Shown here piece after piece: positions 26,609 through 34,969 of a stretch of 64,000 nt of DNA (its first letter is position 1; each line of letters begins with the position of its first letter). The position numbers and the translations under genes are program-made. Below the pieces are notes generated by a model. It did no database searches. It was not told the origin of the DNA and was given only the letters and a program-made list of their open reading frames with translations. The stretch is from Flavobacterium collinsii (GTDB lineage: Bacteria > Bacteroidota > Bacteroidia > Flavobacteriales > Flavobacteriaceae): positions 1 to 64,000 of the forward strand of contig NZ_CADCST010000062.1 in NCBI RefSeq assembly GCF_902804485.1. The letters run 5' to 3'.

Positions 26609-27012
26609 TACGCGGTTTTAATATTTTTTAATTCAGCAATTGAAATCTCAAAAGCATCGGCATATTTCTGTAAAACAGAGTTGTTTAACTTGGCGAAAAC
26701 GGTGGGTTTAAAATGTCTTTTTACGCGCCATTTCCACATTCCAACATAACTGGATAAAATAGTAAGATCCATTTTGTTGAGTTCCATATAATAACAAATC
26801 GGACTTACTTCTCCAGTTTTTACCTGTAGTTTTGCTTCGGCAATTCGTTCGTTTATTTCATCGATCGAATTGGATAATGCGATGGTTTTAGGCTCCCAAC
26901 CAGTGCTTAAGGTTGTGGTATAGTCGCCATTTTCATCGGTGGCATAAAGCAGTTCTTTCAGATTGTTTTTGGTGAGATTGCCTTTGTCTTGTGGTACATT
27001 TTCTTTTTCCAT
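26608..27012 (-). CDS. Conserved pigment-locus protein, unknown
   Basis: A 134-residue soluble protein without a signal. The C-terminal half (WRVKRHFKPTVFAKLNNSVLQKYADAFEISIAELKN) looks helical, with the last two helices resembling an XRE-like tail. No catalytic motif is visible. The stop overlaps the BtrH start by one base, which suggests a partner or chaperone of the BtrH-like acyltransferase. Not recognised as a characterised family. Confidence 0.65.
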   Translation of the reverse strand: MEKENVPQDKGNLTKNNLKELLYATDENGDYTTTLSTGWEPKTIALSNSIDEINERIAEAKLQVKTGEVSPICYYMELNKMDLTILSSYVGMWKWRVKRHFKPTVFAKLNNSVLQKYADAFEISIAELKNIKTA

Positions 27013-27035
27013 GGCCTTTTTCTTTTTGATTGTAA

Positions 27036-27500
27036 CTATTCCGGAACCGAAATTGTTTTTTGAATGAACAAATTAATTTCGCATTCTAAAAGTATTTTGT
27101 CAGCAAGCAGACTCTCGCAGCTCATGGTACATAGCGTATAATCGTCGCCTGCAAATTTTGAAACCAGATTGGCTTTGGTAATAATAGTATCACCTACTTT
27201 TGGCAGTGTATGTATTTTCAGGTTTTTTATTGCACTAATAAAGCCCAATACATTTACGTTCTCATTTTCTGTTCCGTCTTCGTCAAAAAAATATTTTTTG
27301 CCTACAATAGACGAACAGGTTTGTGCGGTGTTTTCAATTAACCCGGCTTCAATAAAAATGTCGTTTTCAACAAAAATATTATCTTCCCGGATCAAAAATG
27401 TGGTTTCTACAAAACTGGAATCTATATCCAAAATTAAATCCACCATAAGCAGTGGTGCTCGGTGGGGTAAATAGTTTTGTATGTCAACTCCGGTTTTCAT
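27036..27500 (-). CDS. ApeP-like hotdog dehydratase subunit
   Basis: A 154-residue hotdog protein. The N-terminal LPHRAPLLMVDLI motif is that of the ApeP/FabZ group, and FIEAGLIENTAQTCSSIVG retains the helix Glu that aligns with the FabZ catalytic Glu, but the HFPG catalytic His segment is absent (VENDIFIEAG instead). In aryl-polyene systems ApeI and ApeP cooperate in dehydration, so this protein probably acts with the His-bearing hotdog encoded near 14.5 kb or with its close neighbour. Lies 10 nt downstream of the second hotdog gene. Confidence 0.77.
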   Translation of the reverse strand: MKTGVDIQNYLPHRAPLLMVDLILDIDSSFVETTFLIREDNIFVENDIFIEAGLIENTAQTCSSIVGKKYFFDEDGTENENVNVLGFISAIKNLKIHTLPKVGDTIITKANLVSKFAGDDYTLCTMSCESLLADKILLECEINLFIQKTISVPE

Positions 27501-27510
27501 ACCTAATATA

Positions 27511-27942
27511 TTATTTGGCTAAAACGGTCTTCATTTGTCCGTTCGCAATTTCTTCATTATTCAGATAAGTTACAATGTCTACCAGCGTAATTCCGGCAAA
27601 CTCCTGTAAAATAGTTATGGTAGATTGAATCGTATCATTGACTTTTGGCAATTTTTTGATTTCAATTTCTTTGATCGAACCAATGTAACCCGTTGGGGCC
27701 GTTTCGTTTTTCAGGAAAAACTGGTAACCTGTGTGCAACGCCACAGACTGTGCCATGTGCTCGATTAAACCTGCTTCTAAAAAAGTATCGTTGTCAGAAA
27801 AAACATTATCGTTTTGAATTTTTAAACCTGCGACCAATGAGGTTTCGGTAAACGAATACATTTTATCTACCATTACAAAAGGAAACTTTTGCGGTAATAA
27901 ATTCTCGACAGCGTCTTTCTCTAAAAGTAAACTTGTTTCCAT
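27511..27942 (-). CDS. ApeP-like hotdog dehydratase subunit (paralogue)
   Basis: A 143-residue paralogue of the following gene. LLPQKFPFVMVDKMYSF and FLEAGLIEHMAQSVALHTG are the matching segments; again the helix Glu is kept and the HFPG-type His is missing. The open frame starts at TTG 27948, but ATG 27942 overlaps the DarB stop in TAATG and is preferred. Two ApeP-like genes side by side suggest a heterodimer, or one serving polyene and one serving dialkylresorcinol acyl chains. Confidence 0.77.
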   Translation of the reverse strand: METSLLLEKDAVENLLPQKFPFVMVDKMYSFTETSLVAGLKIQNDNVFSDNDTFLEAGLIEHMAQSVALHTGYQFFLKNETAPTGYIGSIKEIEIKKLPKVNDTIQSTITILQEFAGITLVDIVTYLNNEEIANGQMKTVLAK

Positions 27943-29075
27943 TAGCAAACGGTTAAATAAGCATAAGCAAAGGAGAATCTTCCGCTCTCAGGAACAGACA
28001 ATAGAATACGATCTCCCTTTTTTAAATTTCCTGAATTCATTAATTCTTCCAAAGCTAAGTAAATAGAGGCTGAACCAACATTCCCTACTCTTGAAAGATT
28101 CATGAACCATTTTTCATCGGCCATCCCGATTCCTTTCTCGGTTAGTCCTTTTTTTAGTCCTTCCACAAAAAAGTTAGAAGAAACATGAGGAATAAAATAA
28201 TCAATCTGATCGGAGGTGATGCTGTTTTTATCCATAGCCTCTTTCATGCTCTCCGCTCCTTTAGAAAGAATAAATTCATCCAGTAATTTTACATCCTGTT
28301 TGATGGCAAAAACCGATTCGTTTAACCATTGCTCCGGTGCATAATCGCTCCAGGCTTTGATCTCGCCATTTTCTAATTTATCACCACCGGCATACATACA
28401 GGTTTCTAATTCGTAAGCATAGGAAAAGGCTTCCATCCATTCAATTTTTAAAGAGACAGGTCCTTTTGGTTGGTTCTCTAGTAAAAATGCTCCCGCTCCA
28501 TCAGACAACATCCAGCGTAAAAAATCTTTTTTGAATGCAATGATAGGCTGTTCTTCCAGATTTTTCAGATTGGCAGCTTCGTGGTTATACATTTGGGCAT
28601 TTAGCCAGGTTGAAACTTTTTCAGATCCTGTGCAAATGGCATTTTTTGAGTTCCCTGATTTTATAGACAGGAAACCAAATTTTAAAGAATTCATACCCGC
28701 ACAGCAAACCCCTGTTGACGAATTTAGTTCTACAGATTTGTTTTTTAATAAACCGTGTACCATCGCAGCATGTGAAGGCAGGAAGATATCAGGAGTTGAG
28801 GTTCCGCACGAAAGTACTTCAAGGTCCTGTGCTGTAAAGTTTTCGTCGAACAACTGCACGATTGCATTTCGCGTTAACTCGGCGTTGTTATGGGTGCTTT
28901 TTCCGGATTTGTCTATAGCGTAATAACGGCTTGTAATTTTATTATTGCGCAAAATAATGCGTCTTGCTTTAGAAGCAGCATCATTAATGAGACCTAAATA
29001 GCTTTCCATCTCGTCATTAGAAATGGCTTCATTTGGCAAATACTTTGCGGCTTTGGTAATATATACTTCAAACAT
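27942..29075 (-). CDS. darB: DarB: ketosynthase III for dialkylresorcinol formation
   Basis: A 377-residue FabH-family condensing enzyme. The nucleophile is probably Cys125 in STGVCCAGMNSL; IPHVSSNFF carries the catalytic His and LSRVGNVGSASIYLALEEL the Asn region. DarB proteins fuse two acyl thioester units and cyclise them to a cyclohexanedione, the precursor of dialkylresorcinol. Immediate linkage to the DarA gene (16 nt) makes the assignment secure as a pair. Ends in a one-base overlap with a hotdog gene. Confidence 0.87.
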   Translation of the reverse strand: MFEVYITKAAKYLPNEAISNDEMESYLGLINDAASKARRIILRNNKITSRYYAIDKSGKSTHNNAELTRNAIVQLFDENFTAQDLEVLSCGTSTPDIFLPSHAAMVHGLLKNKSVELNSSTGVCCAGMNSLKFGFLSIKSGNSKNAICTGSEKVSTWLNAQMYNHEAANLKNLEEQPIIAFKKDFLRWMLSDGAGAFLLENQPKGPVSLKIEWMEAFSYAYELETCMYAGGDKLENGEIKAWSDYAPEQWLNESVFAIKQDVKLLDEFILSKGAESMKEAMDKNSITSDQIDYFIPHVSSNFFVEGLKKGLTEKGIGMADEKWFMNLSRVGNVGSASIYLALEELMNSGNLKKGDRILLSVPESGRFSFAYAYLTVC

Positions 29076-29091
29076 AATCTAATTTCGTCTT

Positions 29092-29994
29092 CTAAACTCC
29101 TTGATAATATTGAGTTTCTCTTTTTATGGTTTTTAACTTAAAGGGGTAGGTAATAAGGTGCAATATATACACTATTGGCGAGATTAACCATATTGCCAGG
29201 AATAAATAAACATTAAATACCTTAAGAAGCGTTTTTCTGTTTTTTTGATTTTTATAAATCAGATTCGACCACTTATTAAAAATTTTATTTGCCGTTTTAT
29301 CTACGGTTACCAGATAGGGGCTGATTTTAACAGCATCAATGGCAACCAGTTTGGGTTGTAAATGCTGTAATTGATTTTGATTGAATTCAGAAAGGATCAC
29401 TTCTCCAAATTTATCCGACTCCTGTATGTCCCTCTCGGATACTCCCGGCAACGGAAAAATGCCAAGATATTTTTTCTTAACGCCAGAAAACATCCATTCT
29501 ACAATCGTGATTACACTGATTAAATTTCCAACACGATCTACTAAAGCAACGTTTCCAACTAACTGAGCATTGGACTCTTTTAGTAAAACTTTGATTTTTT
29601 CCTGTGCCATAATCCACATATTGCGAGAGCCGCTGATGGTGATGACAGGGGTGTTGTTTAGTATTTTTTTAGCATCGGCGCTTTTTAGAAAGGAATTTAT
29701 AGGAATGGAAGGAGATAAATACCAAACCTGATAATGAAATAATACCAAATCGTATTTTGTGTTTAGAATTTCTTCCGGAAGGGGTTTTAATTCGGTTGGA
29801 ATTTGTAGAAATGATTCCGGGAAAGCATCAAAAAAGGCAGCTTTATTCCATGGAAAAGGAAAGGGTTGCTGCAGTTGTATTTCGTGAAAAGTTACATTTA
29901 TTTCTTCTGAATTTAGGAACGGTTTTGCAATGTTTTGTGCGATTGTTCCCAGTTGTCCAGACTGCGTATAATAAATAACGAGAACGTTTTTCAT
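29092..29994 (-). CDS. darA: DarA: flavodoxin-like aromatase of dialkylresorcinol synthesis
   Basis: A 300-residue protein. The N-terminal VLVIYYTQSGQLGTIAQNIAK is a flavodoxin-type phosphate-binding loop for FMN; YQVWYLSPSIPINSFL and ISGSRNMW follow as in flavin reductases. A hydrophobic segment near 255-285 probably anchors it to the membrane. DarA-type enzymes oxidise the DarB-made cyclohexanedione to the aromatic dialkylresorcinol. Position directly upstream of darB matches other flexirubin loci. Confidence 0.85.
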   Translation of the reverse strand: MKNVLVIYYTQSGQLGTIAQNIAKPFLNSEEINVTFHEIQLQQPFPFPWNKAAFFDAFPESFLQIPTELKPLPEEILNTKYDLVLFHYQVWYLSPSIPINSFLKSADAKKILNNTPVITISGSRNMWIMAQEKIKVLLKESNAQLVGNVALVDRVGNLISVITIVEWMFSGVKKKYLGIFPLPGVSERDIQESDKFGEVILSEFNQNQLQHLQPKLVAIDAVKISPYLVTVDKTANKIFNKWSNLIYKNQKNRKTLLKVFNVYLFLAIWLISPIVYILHLITYPFKLKTIKRETQYYQGV

Positions 29995-30100
29995 GGAGGT
30001 TTACTTACTTTGGTTGCGAACAAAAATAAGTAAATTTATTTAAACGAATTTTCTTGTTTAAACGAATCGTTTTTGGCGATGAATTTTTGTTGTTTTTTTT

Positions 30101-30305
30101 ATCTCGCAAAGACGCGAGGGCGCAAAGTTTTAATTTGAAATGAGTTTTTAAGTACAGTTTGTCATTTCGACCGAAGGGAGAAATCACACAAGAAACTCCG
30201 CAAACTAAGTCGACAATCTTTGTGACTAAAAGGGTGTGATTTCTCCCTTCGGTCGAAATGACAAAAAAGAAGAAAAAACGTTGCGCCCTCGCGTCTTTGT
30301 GAGAT
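30101..30305. repeat. Nested double inverted repeat (dispersed element)
   Basis: Outer arms 30101-30127 (ATCTCGCAAAGACGCGAGGG...) and 30279-30305 are complementary; inner arms 30161-30189 (starting GTCATTTCGACCGAAGGGAG) and 30234-30262 are exactly complementary. A single extended hairpin with two stem sections could form. Fills the 329-bp gap between the acyltransferase gene and darA. A related inner arm pair occurs at 54703-54833. Confidence 0.85.
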
Positions 30306-30323
30306 GCTGAGATCCTTTAAGTC

Positions 30324-31202
30324 TTATCTCAAATCATTCCAGAAATCGAAATAATTGAACCATTGCAAAGGATATTTTTGCAGAATAGTTTCAACGCTTT
30401 GTACATATTCTTTCAGTAAGCCTTTTTCATCACGATGTTTCACGGCAGCTTCTCTTGCGTACAAATGATAATGTAAATTGGGTTCTTTCATGACATACAC
30501 AAAAACAACAGGAACTTTTAATCTTGAAGCAATTAAAAACGGACCTGCCGGAAAATGAGCTTCCTGACCCAATATTTTTTCCGAAAGAGATTTTGTGCCT
30601 TCAAAGTAGCGGTCACCGGTAAAACAAACCAATTCGTTATTGGCCAATGCAGCATTGATCTCAAAGATATGAGAAAGATCCTCTTTGATAATGATGAATT
30701 TTACGGTAGGTTTTTGAGTAACGCTTTCCAGATACTTTTTTATGGAAGAATGTTCCAGATCAGTAGTAACCAGATTGATTTGAAAATTGAGATCGATATC
30801 ACCAAGGAAATGTTCGGCAATTTCAAAATTTCCAACATGGGCACTAATCAAAACACCTCCTTTTTTTTCAGCCAAAAGCTTTTTCAGGATCTCAATTCCG
30901 TCAAATTCATAAGTGAACTTATTTCGCATTCCTGCCGAAATCGAGATTTTATCAATGATGGTTTGTCCAAAAGTGTAATAACTTTTGAAAACCATTTTTT
31001 TAGATTTGAACCAGGAATACTGCAGCCTTTCTTTAAAGTAATAGAAAATGGCTTTGTTGCTTTTTTTTAAAAACAAAAAGTAATACGAAGCAACAAAATA
31101 AAGCAGGACATAAGCAGCCTTAACACCCGCTTTTTGTATTAAAAAAACGAATATTCTATAGCCTAAAACTGTACCTTTTGATTTGCCATCCCATTGACTC
31201 AT
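30324..31202 (-). CDS. LpxL/HtrB-family acyltransferase
   Basis: A 292-residue membrane-associated acyltransferase. Hydrophobic N-terminal segments (about 13-45) precede the HX4E site ISAHVGNFEIAE (His122, Glu127), followed by FTGDRYFEG and an HFPAGPFLIAS-like motif of the lipid A acyltransferase family. Aryl-polyene loci encode such enzymes; they probably attach an acyl or polyenoyl chain to a lipid-type acceptor. It starts one base inside the ACP stop, indicating that the ACP may be its donor. Confidence 0.85.
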   Translation of the reverse strand: MSQWDGKSKGTVLGYRIFVFLIQKAGVKAAYVLLYFVASYYFLFLKKSNKAIFYYFKERLQYSWFKSKKMVFKSYYTFGQTIIDKISISAGMRNKFTYEFDGIEILKKLLAEKKGGVLISAHVGNFEIAEHFLGDIDLNFQINLVTTDLEHSSIKKYLESVTQKPTVKFIIIKEDLSHIFEINAALANNELVCFTGDRYFEGTKSLSEKILGQEAHFPAGPFLIASRLKVPVVFVYVMKEPNLHYHLYAREAAVKHRDEKGLLKEYVQSVETILQKYPLQWFNYFDFWNDLR

Positions 31203-31456
31203 TAAACAGCTTTAGCTTTTAGTTTGGTTTCGATAAGGTCATAGAAATTCTGAAAAGTAGCAATTCCAACAAAATCAACTTCTACCAGTTTTACACCAAA
31301 GTTAGCTTCGATTGAGACTACTAAGTCTACATAATCTAAACTATCTAATCCAAGTGTATCTTTTAAATTAGCATCTGGTTCAATATCATCATTGTCTACT
31401 TCAAATTCATCAACCAAAAAACCATTAATTCTTGCTATAATCTCTTCTTTATTCAT
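31202..31456 (-). CDS. Acyl carrier protein
   Basis: An 84-residue ACP with the attachment motif TLGLDSLDYVDL (Ser39) and an acidic surface. It overlaps the ketosynthase stop by 8 nt and the acyltransferase start by one base, so the three are translationally coupled. It is the second carrier protein of the locus; division of labour between the two (starter loading versus elongation, or polyene versus resorcinol) cannot be told from sequence. Confidence 0.92.
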   Translation of the reverse strand: MNKEEIIARINGFLVDEFEVDNDDIEPDANLKDTLGLDSLDYVDLVVSIEANFGVKLVEVDFVGIATFQNFYDLIETKLKAKAV

Positions 31457-32684
31457 CGTTCAATTTAAACTTTTTAACCACCAACGCAGAGTTGGTTCCT
31501 CCGAACCCGAAGGAATTGGACAAAAATATGTCAAATTTTTTGTTTAAAGTAGTTTTGACCAAATTTAATTTAGCAGCATCTTCGTCTGGATTCTCTAAAT
31601 TGATGTTTGGGGCAATGAAATCGTGCTGCATCATTAAGATAGAGTAAATTACCTCACTTGCTCCGGCCATCCAGCATTCGTGACCTGTCATTGATTTGGT
31701 AGAACTTACATACGGATTTTTCTCTCCAAAAACCTCAAAGATCGCCTTGGCTTCATTTCCGTCCCCCACCGGAGTTGAGGTTGCATGAGCATTTATATAA
31801 TCAACATCGGTTGCTTTTAGTTGTGCATCATCGAGCGCTCGCTGCATGGCTATAGACGGGCCCTCGACATTGGGAGTTGAGATATGTCCGCCATTTGAAG
31901 AGAATCCGTAACCGGCAACTTCGGCAATAATGGTAGCACCTCTGGCAATTGCTGATTCGTAGCTTTCCAGAATTAACGTTGCACCGCCACCACTTGGAAT
32001 TAATCCGTCGCGATCCTTGTCAAAAGGGCGGGAAGCTTTTTCGGGTTCGTTTTCTCTGGCCGAAAAAACACCCAAACCATCAAAACTGCTCATGGCGTAT
32101 TTGTTGATTTCCTGCGCGCCTCCGCAAATGATAATATCCTGGAATCCGCTTTTTATTAAAAAATAAGCGAGACCTATAGAGTGCGATCCACTGGCACAGG
32201 CTGCACTTATGGTAAGATTGATACCACGAAGTTTAAAAATCGTTGATAAATTCATTGTAACCGTTGAATTCATCGATTTAAAAATAGCTCCCGAGCCTAT
32301 TAAGGCAGTGTCTTTTTTTTCTCGTACAATATCATTAGCGTCAATAACAGCTTTTGAGACACTGTCATTTCCGTACATAATACCCACTTCGCGATTATCA
32401 AAAAAAGTGTCATCAATATTCGCATTTTTCAATGCTTCGATAGTAGCCATATAAGCATATTCGGTTTCTTCACCAATGCTCATACGCTGTCTTCGGGTTA
32501 ATAAATTTTTTAAATCAGCTTTCGGAACCATTCCCGTTAGGGCAGATTGAAAACCAAATTCTTTTCTTTCAGAATCAAACTGAATACCAGATTTTCCGTT
32601 GTATAAAGATTCCTTTACTTCATCTAAAGAAGTTCCGATACAAGAATAAATTCCCATCCCAGTAATTACAACTCTCTTATTCAT
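31449..32684 (-). CDS. Beta-ketoacyl-ACP synthase (FabB/FabF type)
   Basis: A 411-residue ketosynthase with a full triad: Cys163 in SAACASGSHS, His300 in NAHATSTP and His335 in SMTGHECWMAG. The ATS and MTGH variants and SFDGLGVFSARE segment are closer to FabB than to FabF. It heads an ACP-acyltransferase trio. It may supply acyl chains for dialkylresorcinol synthesis or act in polyene elongation. The upstream gap to fabG contains an inverted repeat. Confidence 0.88.
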   Translation of the reverse strand: MNKRVVITGMGIYSCIGTSLDEVKESLYNGKSGIQFDSERKEFGFQSALTGMVPKADLKNLLTRRQRMSIGEETEYAYMATIEALKNANIDDTFFDNREVGIMYGNDSVSKAVIDANDIVREKKDTALIGSGAIFKSMNSTVTMNLSTIFKLRGINLTISAACASGSHSIGLAYFLIKSGFQDIIICGGAQEINKYAMSSFDGLGVFSARENEPEKASRPFDKDRDGLIPSGGGATLILESYESAIARGATIIAEVAGYGFSSNGGHISTPNVEGPSIAMQRALDDAQLKATDVDYINAHATSTPVGDGNEAKAIFEVFGEKNPYVSSTKSMTGHECWMAGASEVIYSILMMQHDFIAPNINLENPDEDAAKLNLVKTTLNKKFDIFLSNSFGFGGTNSALVVKKFKLNDE

Positions 32685-32724
32685 CGTCTTTAAAAGTAAT
32701 TTTTATCCGTTACTTGCAATTTTT

Positions 32725-32860
32725 AACACATAGGAACATAGCTTTTGTAAATTCAAAATAGGCGTTTCACTTATTTGAAATACACATAGCGATCTATGTG
32801 AAAGAAATCTATTTCTTTTTTGTACTCTTTGTACATAAAAATCTATGTTTCTATGTGTTT
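32725..32860. repeat. Inverted repeat element with inner hairpin
   Basis: Outer arms 32725-32741 (AACACATAGGAACATAG) and 32843-32860 are complementary at all but one or two positions; an inner hairpin CACATAG-CGAT-CTATGTG sits at 32783-32800. Located between fabG and the ketosynthase gene. Confidence 0.6.
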
Positions 32861-32870
32861 AAAATATTTT

Positions 32871-33602
32871 CTAAGAATAAATTCCTCCGTTTATATTTAT
32901 AATTTCTCCTGTAATGTAACTTGATTTTTTTGAAATCAAAAAGCTTACCAAATCTGCAACTTCCTCAGCTTCACCAAAACGGCTTGCCGGAATTAATTTT
33001 AGTAATTCTTTTTCGTCCAATTGGCTTGTCATATCTGTTTTGATAAAACCAGGAGCGACTGCATTTACAGTAATGTTTCGTTTAGCAACTTCCTGAGCCA
33101 ATGCTTTTGTGGCTGCAACAATTGCACCTTTTGCTGCCGAATAATTGGTTTGTCCGGCTGTTCCTTTTACACCCGAAACAGAAACCATATTAACAATTCG
33201 GCCATATTTATTGCGCAGCATTTTTTGGATAAAAAACTGCGTTACATTAAAAAAACCGTTTAAACTCGTGTTTACTACACCGTTCCAGTCTTCGGGAGTC
33301 ATCCACATAAAAAGACCGTCTTTTGTAATTCCCGCGTTGTTGACGATAGCTTCTACAATAGCTTCAGGGTTAGCTTCCTGCCATTGTGTTAACGTTTTTT
33401 GTACCTCTTCAAAATTGGAAACATCGAAACCTAAGATTTCGCCTGTTGCTCCTAATTTTTGTATTTCCTGAAGTGTTGCTTCAGCAGCTGTTTTATTCGA
33501 GTGGTAGTTAATCAGGATATGATAATTTGCATCAACGGCTAATTTTTTACAAATAGCACTTCCAATTCCTCGTGAACCGCCAGTTACTAATACACATTTC
33601 AT
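32871..33602 (-). CDS. fabG: 3-oxoacyl-ACP reductase (FabG/ApeQ type)
   Basis: A 243-residue short-chain dehydrogenase with TGGSRGIG cofactor motif (7-14), NNAG (88-91) and catalytic Ser141, Tyr154, Lys158 in SVSG...YSAAKG. It reduces the 3-keto group formed by the ketosynthases and corresponds to ApeQ. Located in the array between the WG-repeat protein and the FabB-like synthase, not in a housekeeping fatty-acid operon, so pathway dedication is likely though NADPH preference is inferred only. Confidence 0.9.
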   Translation of the reverse strand: MKCVLVTGGSRGIGSAICKKLAVDANYHILINYHSNKTAAEATLQEIQKLGATGEILGFDVSNFEEVQKTLTQWQEANPEAIVEAIVNNAGITKDGLFMWMTPEDWNGVVNTSLNGFFNVTQFFIQKMLRNKYGRIVNMVSVSGVKGTAGQTNYSAAKGAIVAATKALAQEVAKRNITVNAVAPGFIKTDMTSQLDEKELLKLIPASRFGEAEEVADLVSFLISKKSSYITGEIININGGIYS

Positions 33603-33694
33603 ATTCAGAATTTATTTTTTAGTCGCTCGGTATGGTATTGTTTTTCGATTAACAATTTCATATTCAGAGCTTATTTAGTATTGATTAATAGGTT

Positions 33695-34930
33695 TTATTT
33701 CTTCTTTTTGACTGCCGATTTTGTAGCCGCTTTTGTTTCTGACTTCGCTGCAGTTTTTGTTTCTGCTTTTGGTTTTTCAGCAGAGACTTCGGCTGTGCTG
33801 TTTCTTTCTCCTGATTGCGAAAATAGTTCGGCATTTTCAAACCATTGGTTGCCTAACACGGTTCCGTCTGGTTTAAGAAATCCCCATTTCCCTTCGTTTT
33901 TTACTCGTGCCACACCATCAATAAAACCTTTGTCTTGTTTTACAAATAACGCAATGACAAATCCGTTTGCCGTGATACCGTATTGCGTTGGAATAACCAA
34001 TTTTCCGGTTTGATTGATGAATCCCCAGTTTTTTTCTTTTACAGGAGCCAGTCCGTCCGGACTAAAAACTTCGGCGTCGCTGTAAGTAGGTTCAATTACA
34101 AATTCTGCTTTCGGATTGATAAACCCCCATTTTGAACCTACACAAACCGGAGCTAAGTTTTTTGAGAACGCTTTTACTTTGTCGTATATCGGGGTAATCA
34201 CCCAATTTCCTTTTAAGTCAATAAACCCAACCTTACCATTTTTCCTGGCATAGGTCAGATCCTGAGTGTCAAAATCCCAGATTTTTTCAGCTCCATCAAC
34301 TGGAATAAAAGTTCCGGAGCTAACAATTCCAAAGGTTTTATCTTTTCTTGCCCAGCTTGTGTTTTTGAAATAATTACCTATTTCCTCATAAACAGGCTCA
34401 ATCACTTCTTTACCGGCAGTATTAATAATTCCCCATTTTTTATTGTTTTCAACTCTTGCAAAACCGTTTTCAAAAGATTTGATTTGATCGTATTTTGGTT
34501 CCAGAACAACGGCCATTTTCGAATTGATTAATCCTACCTTACCGCTTTGTCTGATAAATGCTACGCCATCTTCAAAGTCAAAAAGTTTTTCTGAAAAAGG
34601 AGCTTTCTGGATTTCACCTTTTGTATTAATATAAACCCAATCCTTGTCTTTTTGAACAATTGCAATTCCGCTGTTGAAATCTTTTACATTCTTAAAATCA
34701 GCAGGAATTACCCATGCGCCTTTAGCATCTATAAACCCCCATTTTCCATTGTTTTCTACAGCTGCCAGTCCCTCAGAAAAGCTTTTTGCCGATTTGTACT
34801 GAGGCTCAATTTTAAAGTTTCCGTCTTTGGAGATGTATCCGATTTTAGAATCTTTTTTAACTAAAGCCAGTTCCTGACTATTAACAAATTGAATAGTGAA
34901 TGCAAATAAAAAAATAAGTGTCTTTTTCAT
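33695..34930 (-). CDS. Exported WG-repeat protein with basic low-complexity tail
   Basis: A 411-residue protein with signal peptide MKKTLIFLFAFTIQFVNSQ and about nine WG repeats (for example WGFIDAKGAWVIP, WGIINTAGKEVIEP, VGFIDLKGNWVITP, WGFINQTGKLVIP). The last 40 residues are Ala/Lys/Thr-rich and finish KSAVKKKK. WG repeats (KWG/WG beta-leaflet) build beta-rich surfaces that usually bind ligands or partners. It sits between the ammonia-lyase and fabG. A role in pigment synthesis is not obvious, and it may be a passenger. Confidence 0.82.
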   Translation of the reverse strand: MKKTLIFLFAFTIQFVNSQELALVKKDSKIGYISKDGNFKIEPQYKSAKSFSEGLAAVENNGKWGFIDAKGAWVIPADFKNVKDFNSGIAIVQKDKDWVYINTKGEIQKAPFSEKLFDFEDGVAFIRQSGKVGLINSKMAVVLEPKYDQIKSFENGFARVENNKKWGIINTAGKEVIEPVYEEIGNYFKNTSWARKDKTFGIVSSGTFIPVDGAEKIWDFDTQDLTYARKNGKVGFIDLKGNWVITPIYDKVKAFSKNLAPVCVGSKWGFINPKAEFVIEPTYSDAEVFSPDGLAPVKEKNWGFINQTGKLVIPTQYGITANGFVIALFVKQDKGFIDGVARVKNEGKWGFLKPDGTVLGNQWFENAELFSQSGERNSTAEVSAEKPKAETKTAAKSETKAATKSAVKKKK

Positions 34931-34969
34931 GATTTTAAAGGTTCAATATTAATAATGTAAAAATAAGTA

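Noticed and set aside
30005..30187. 60-residue minus-strand frame in the gap upstream of darA
   Set aside because: It runs across the inverted-repeat arms and has no coding character.
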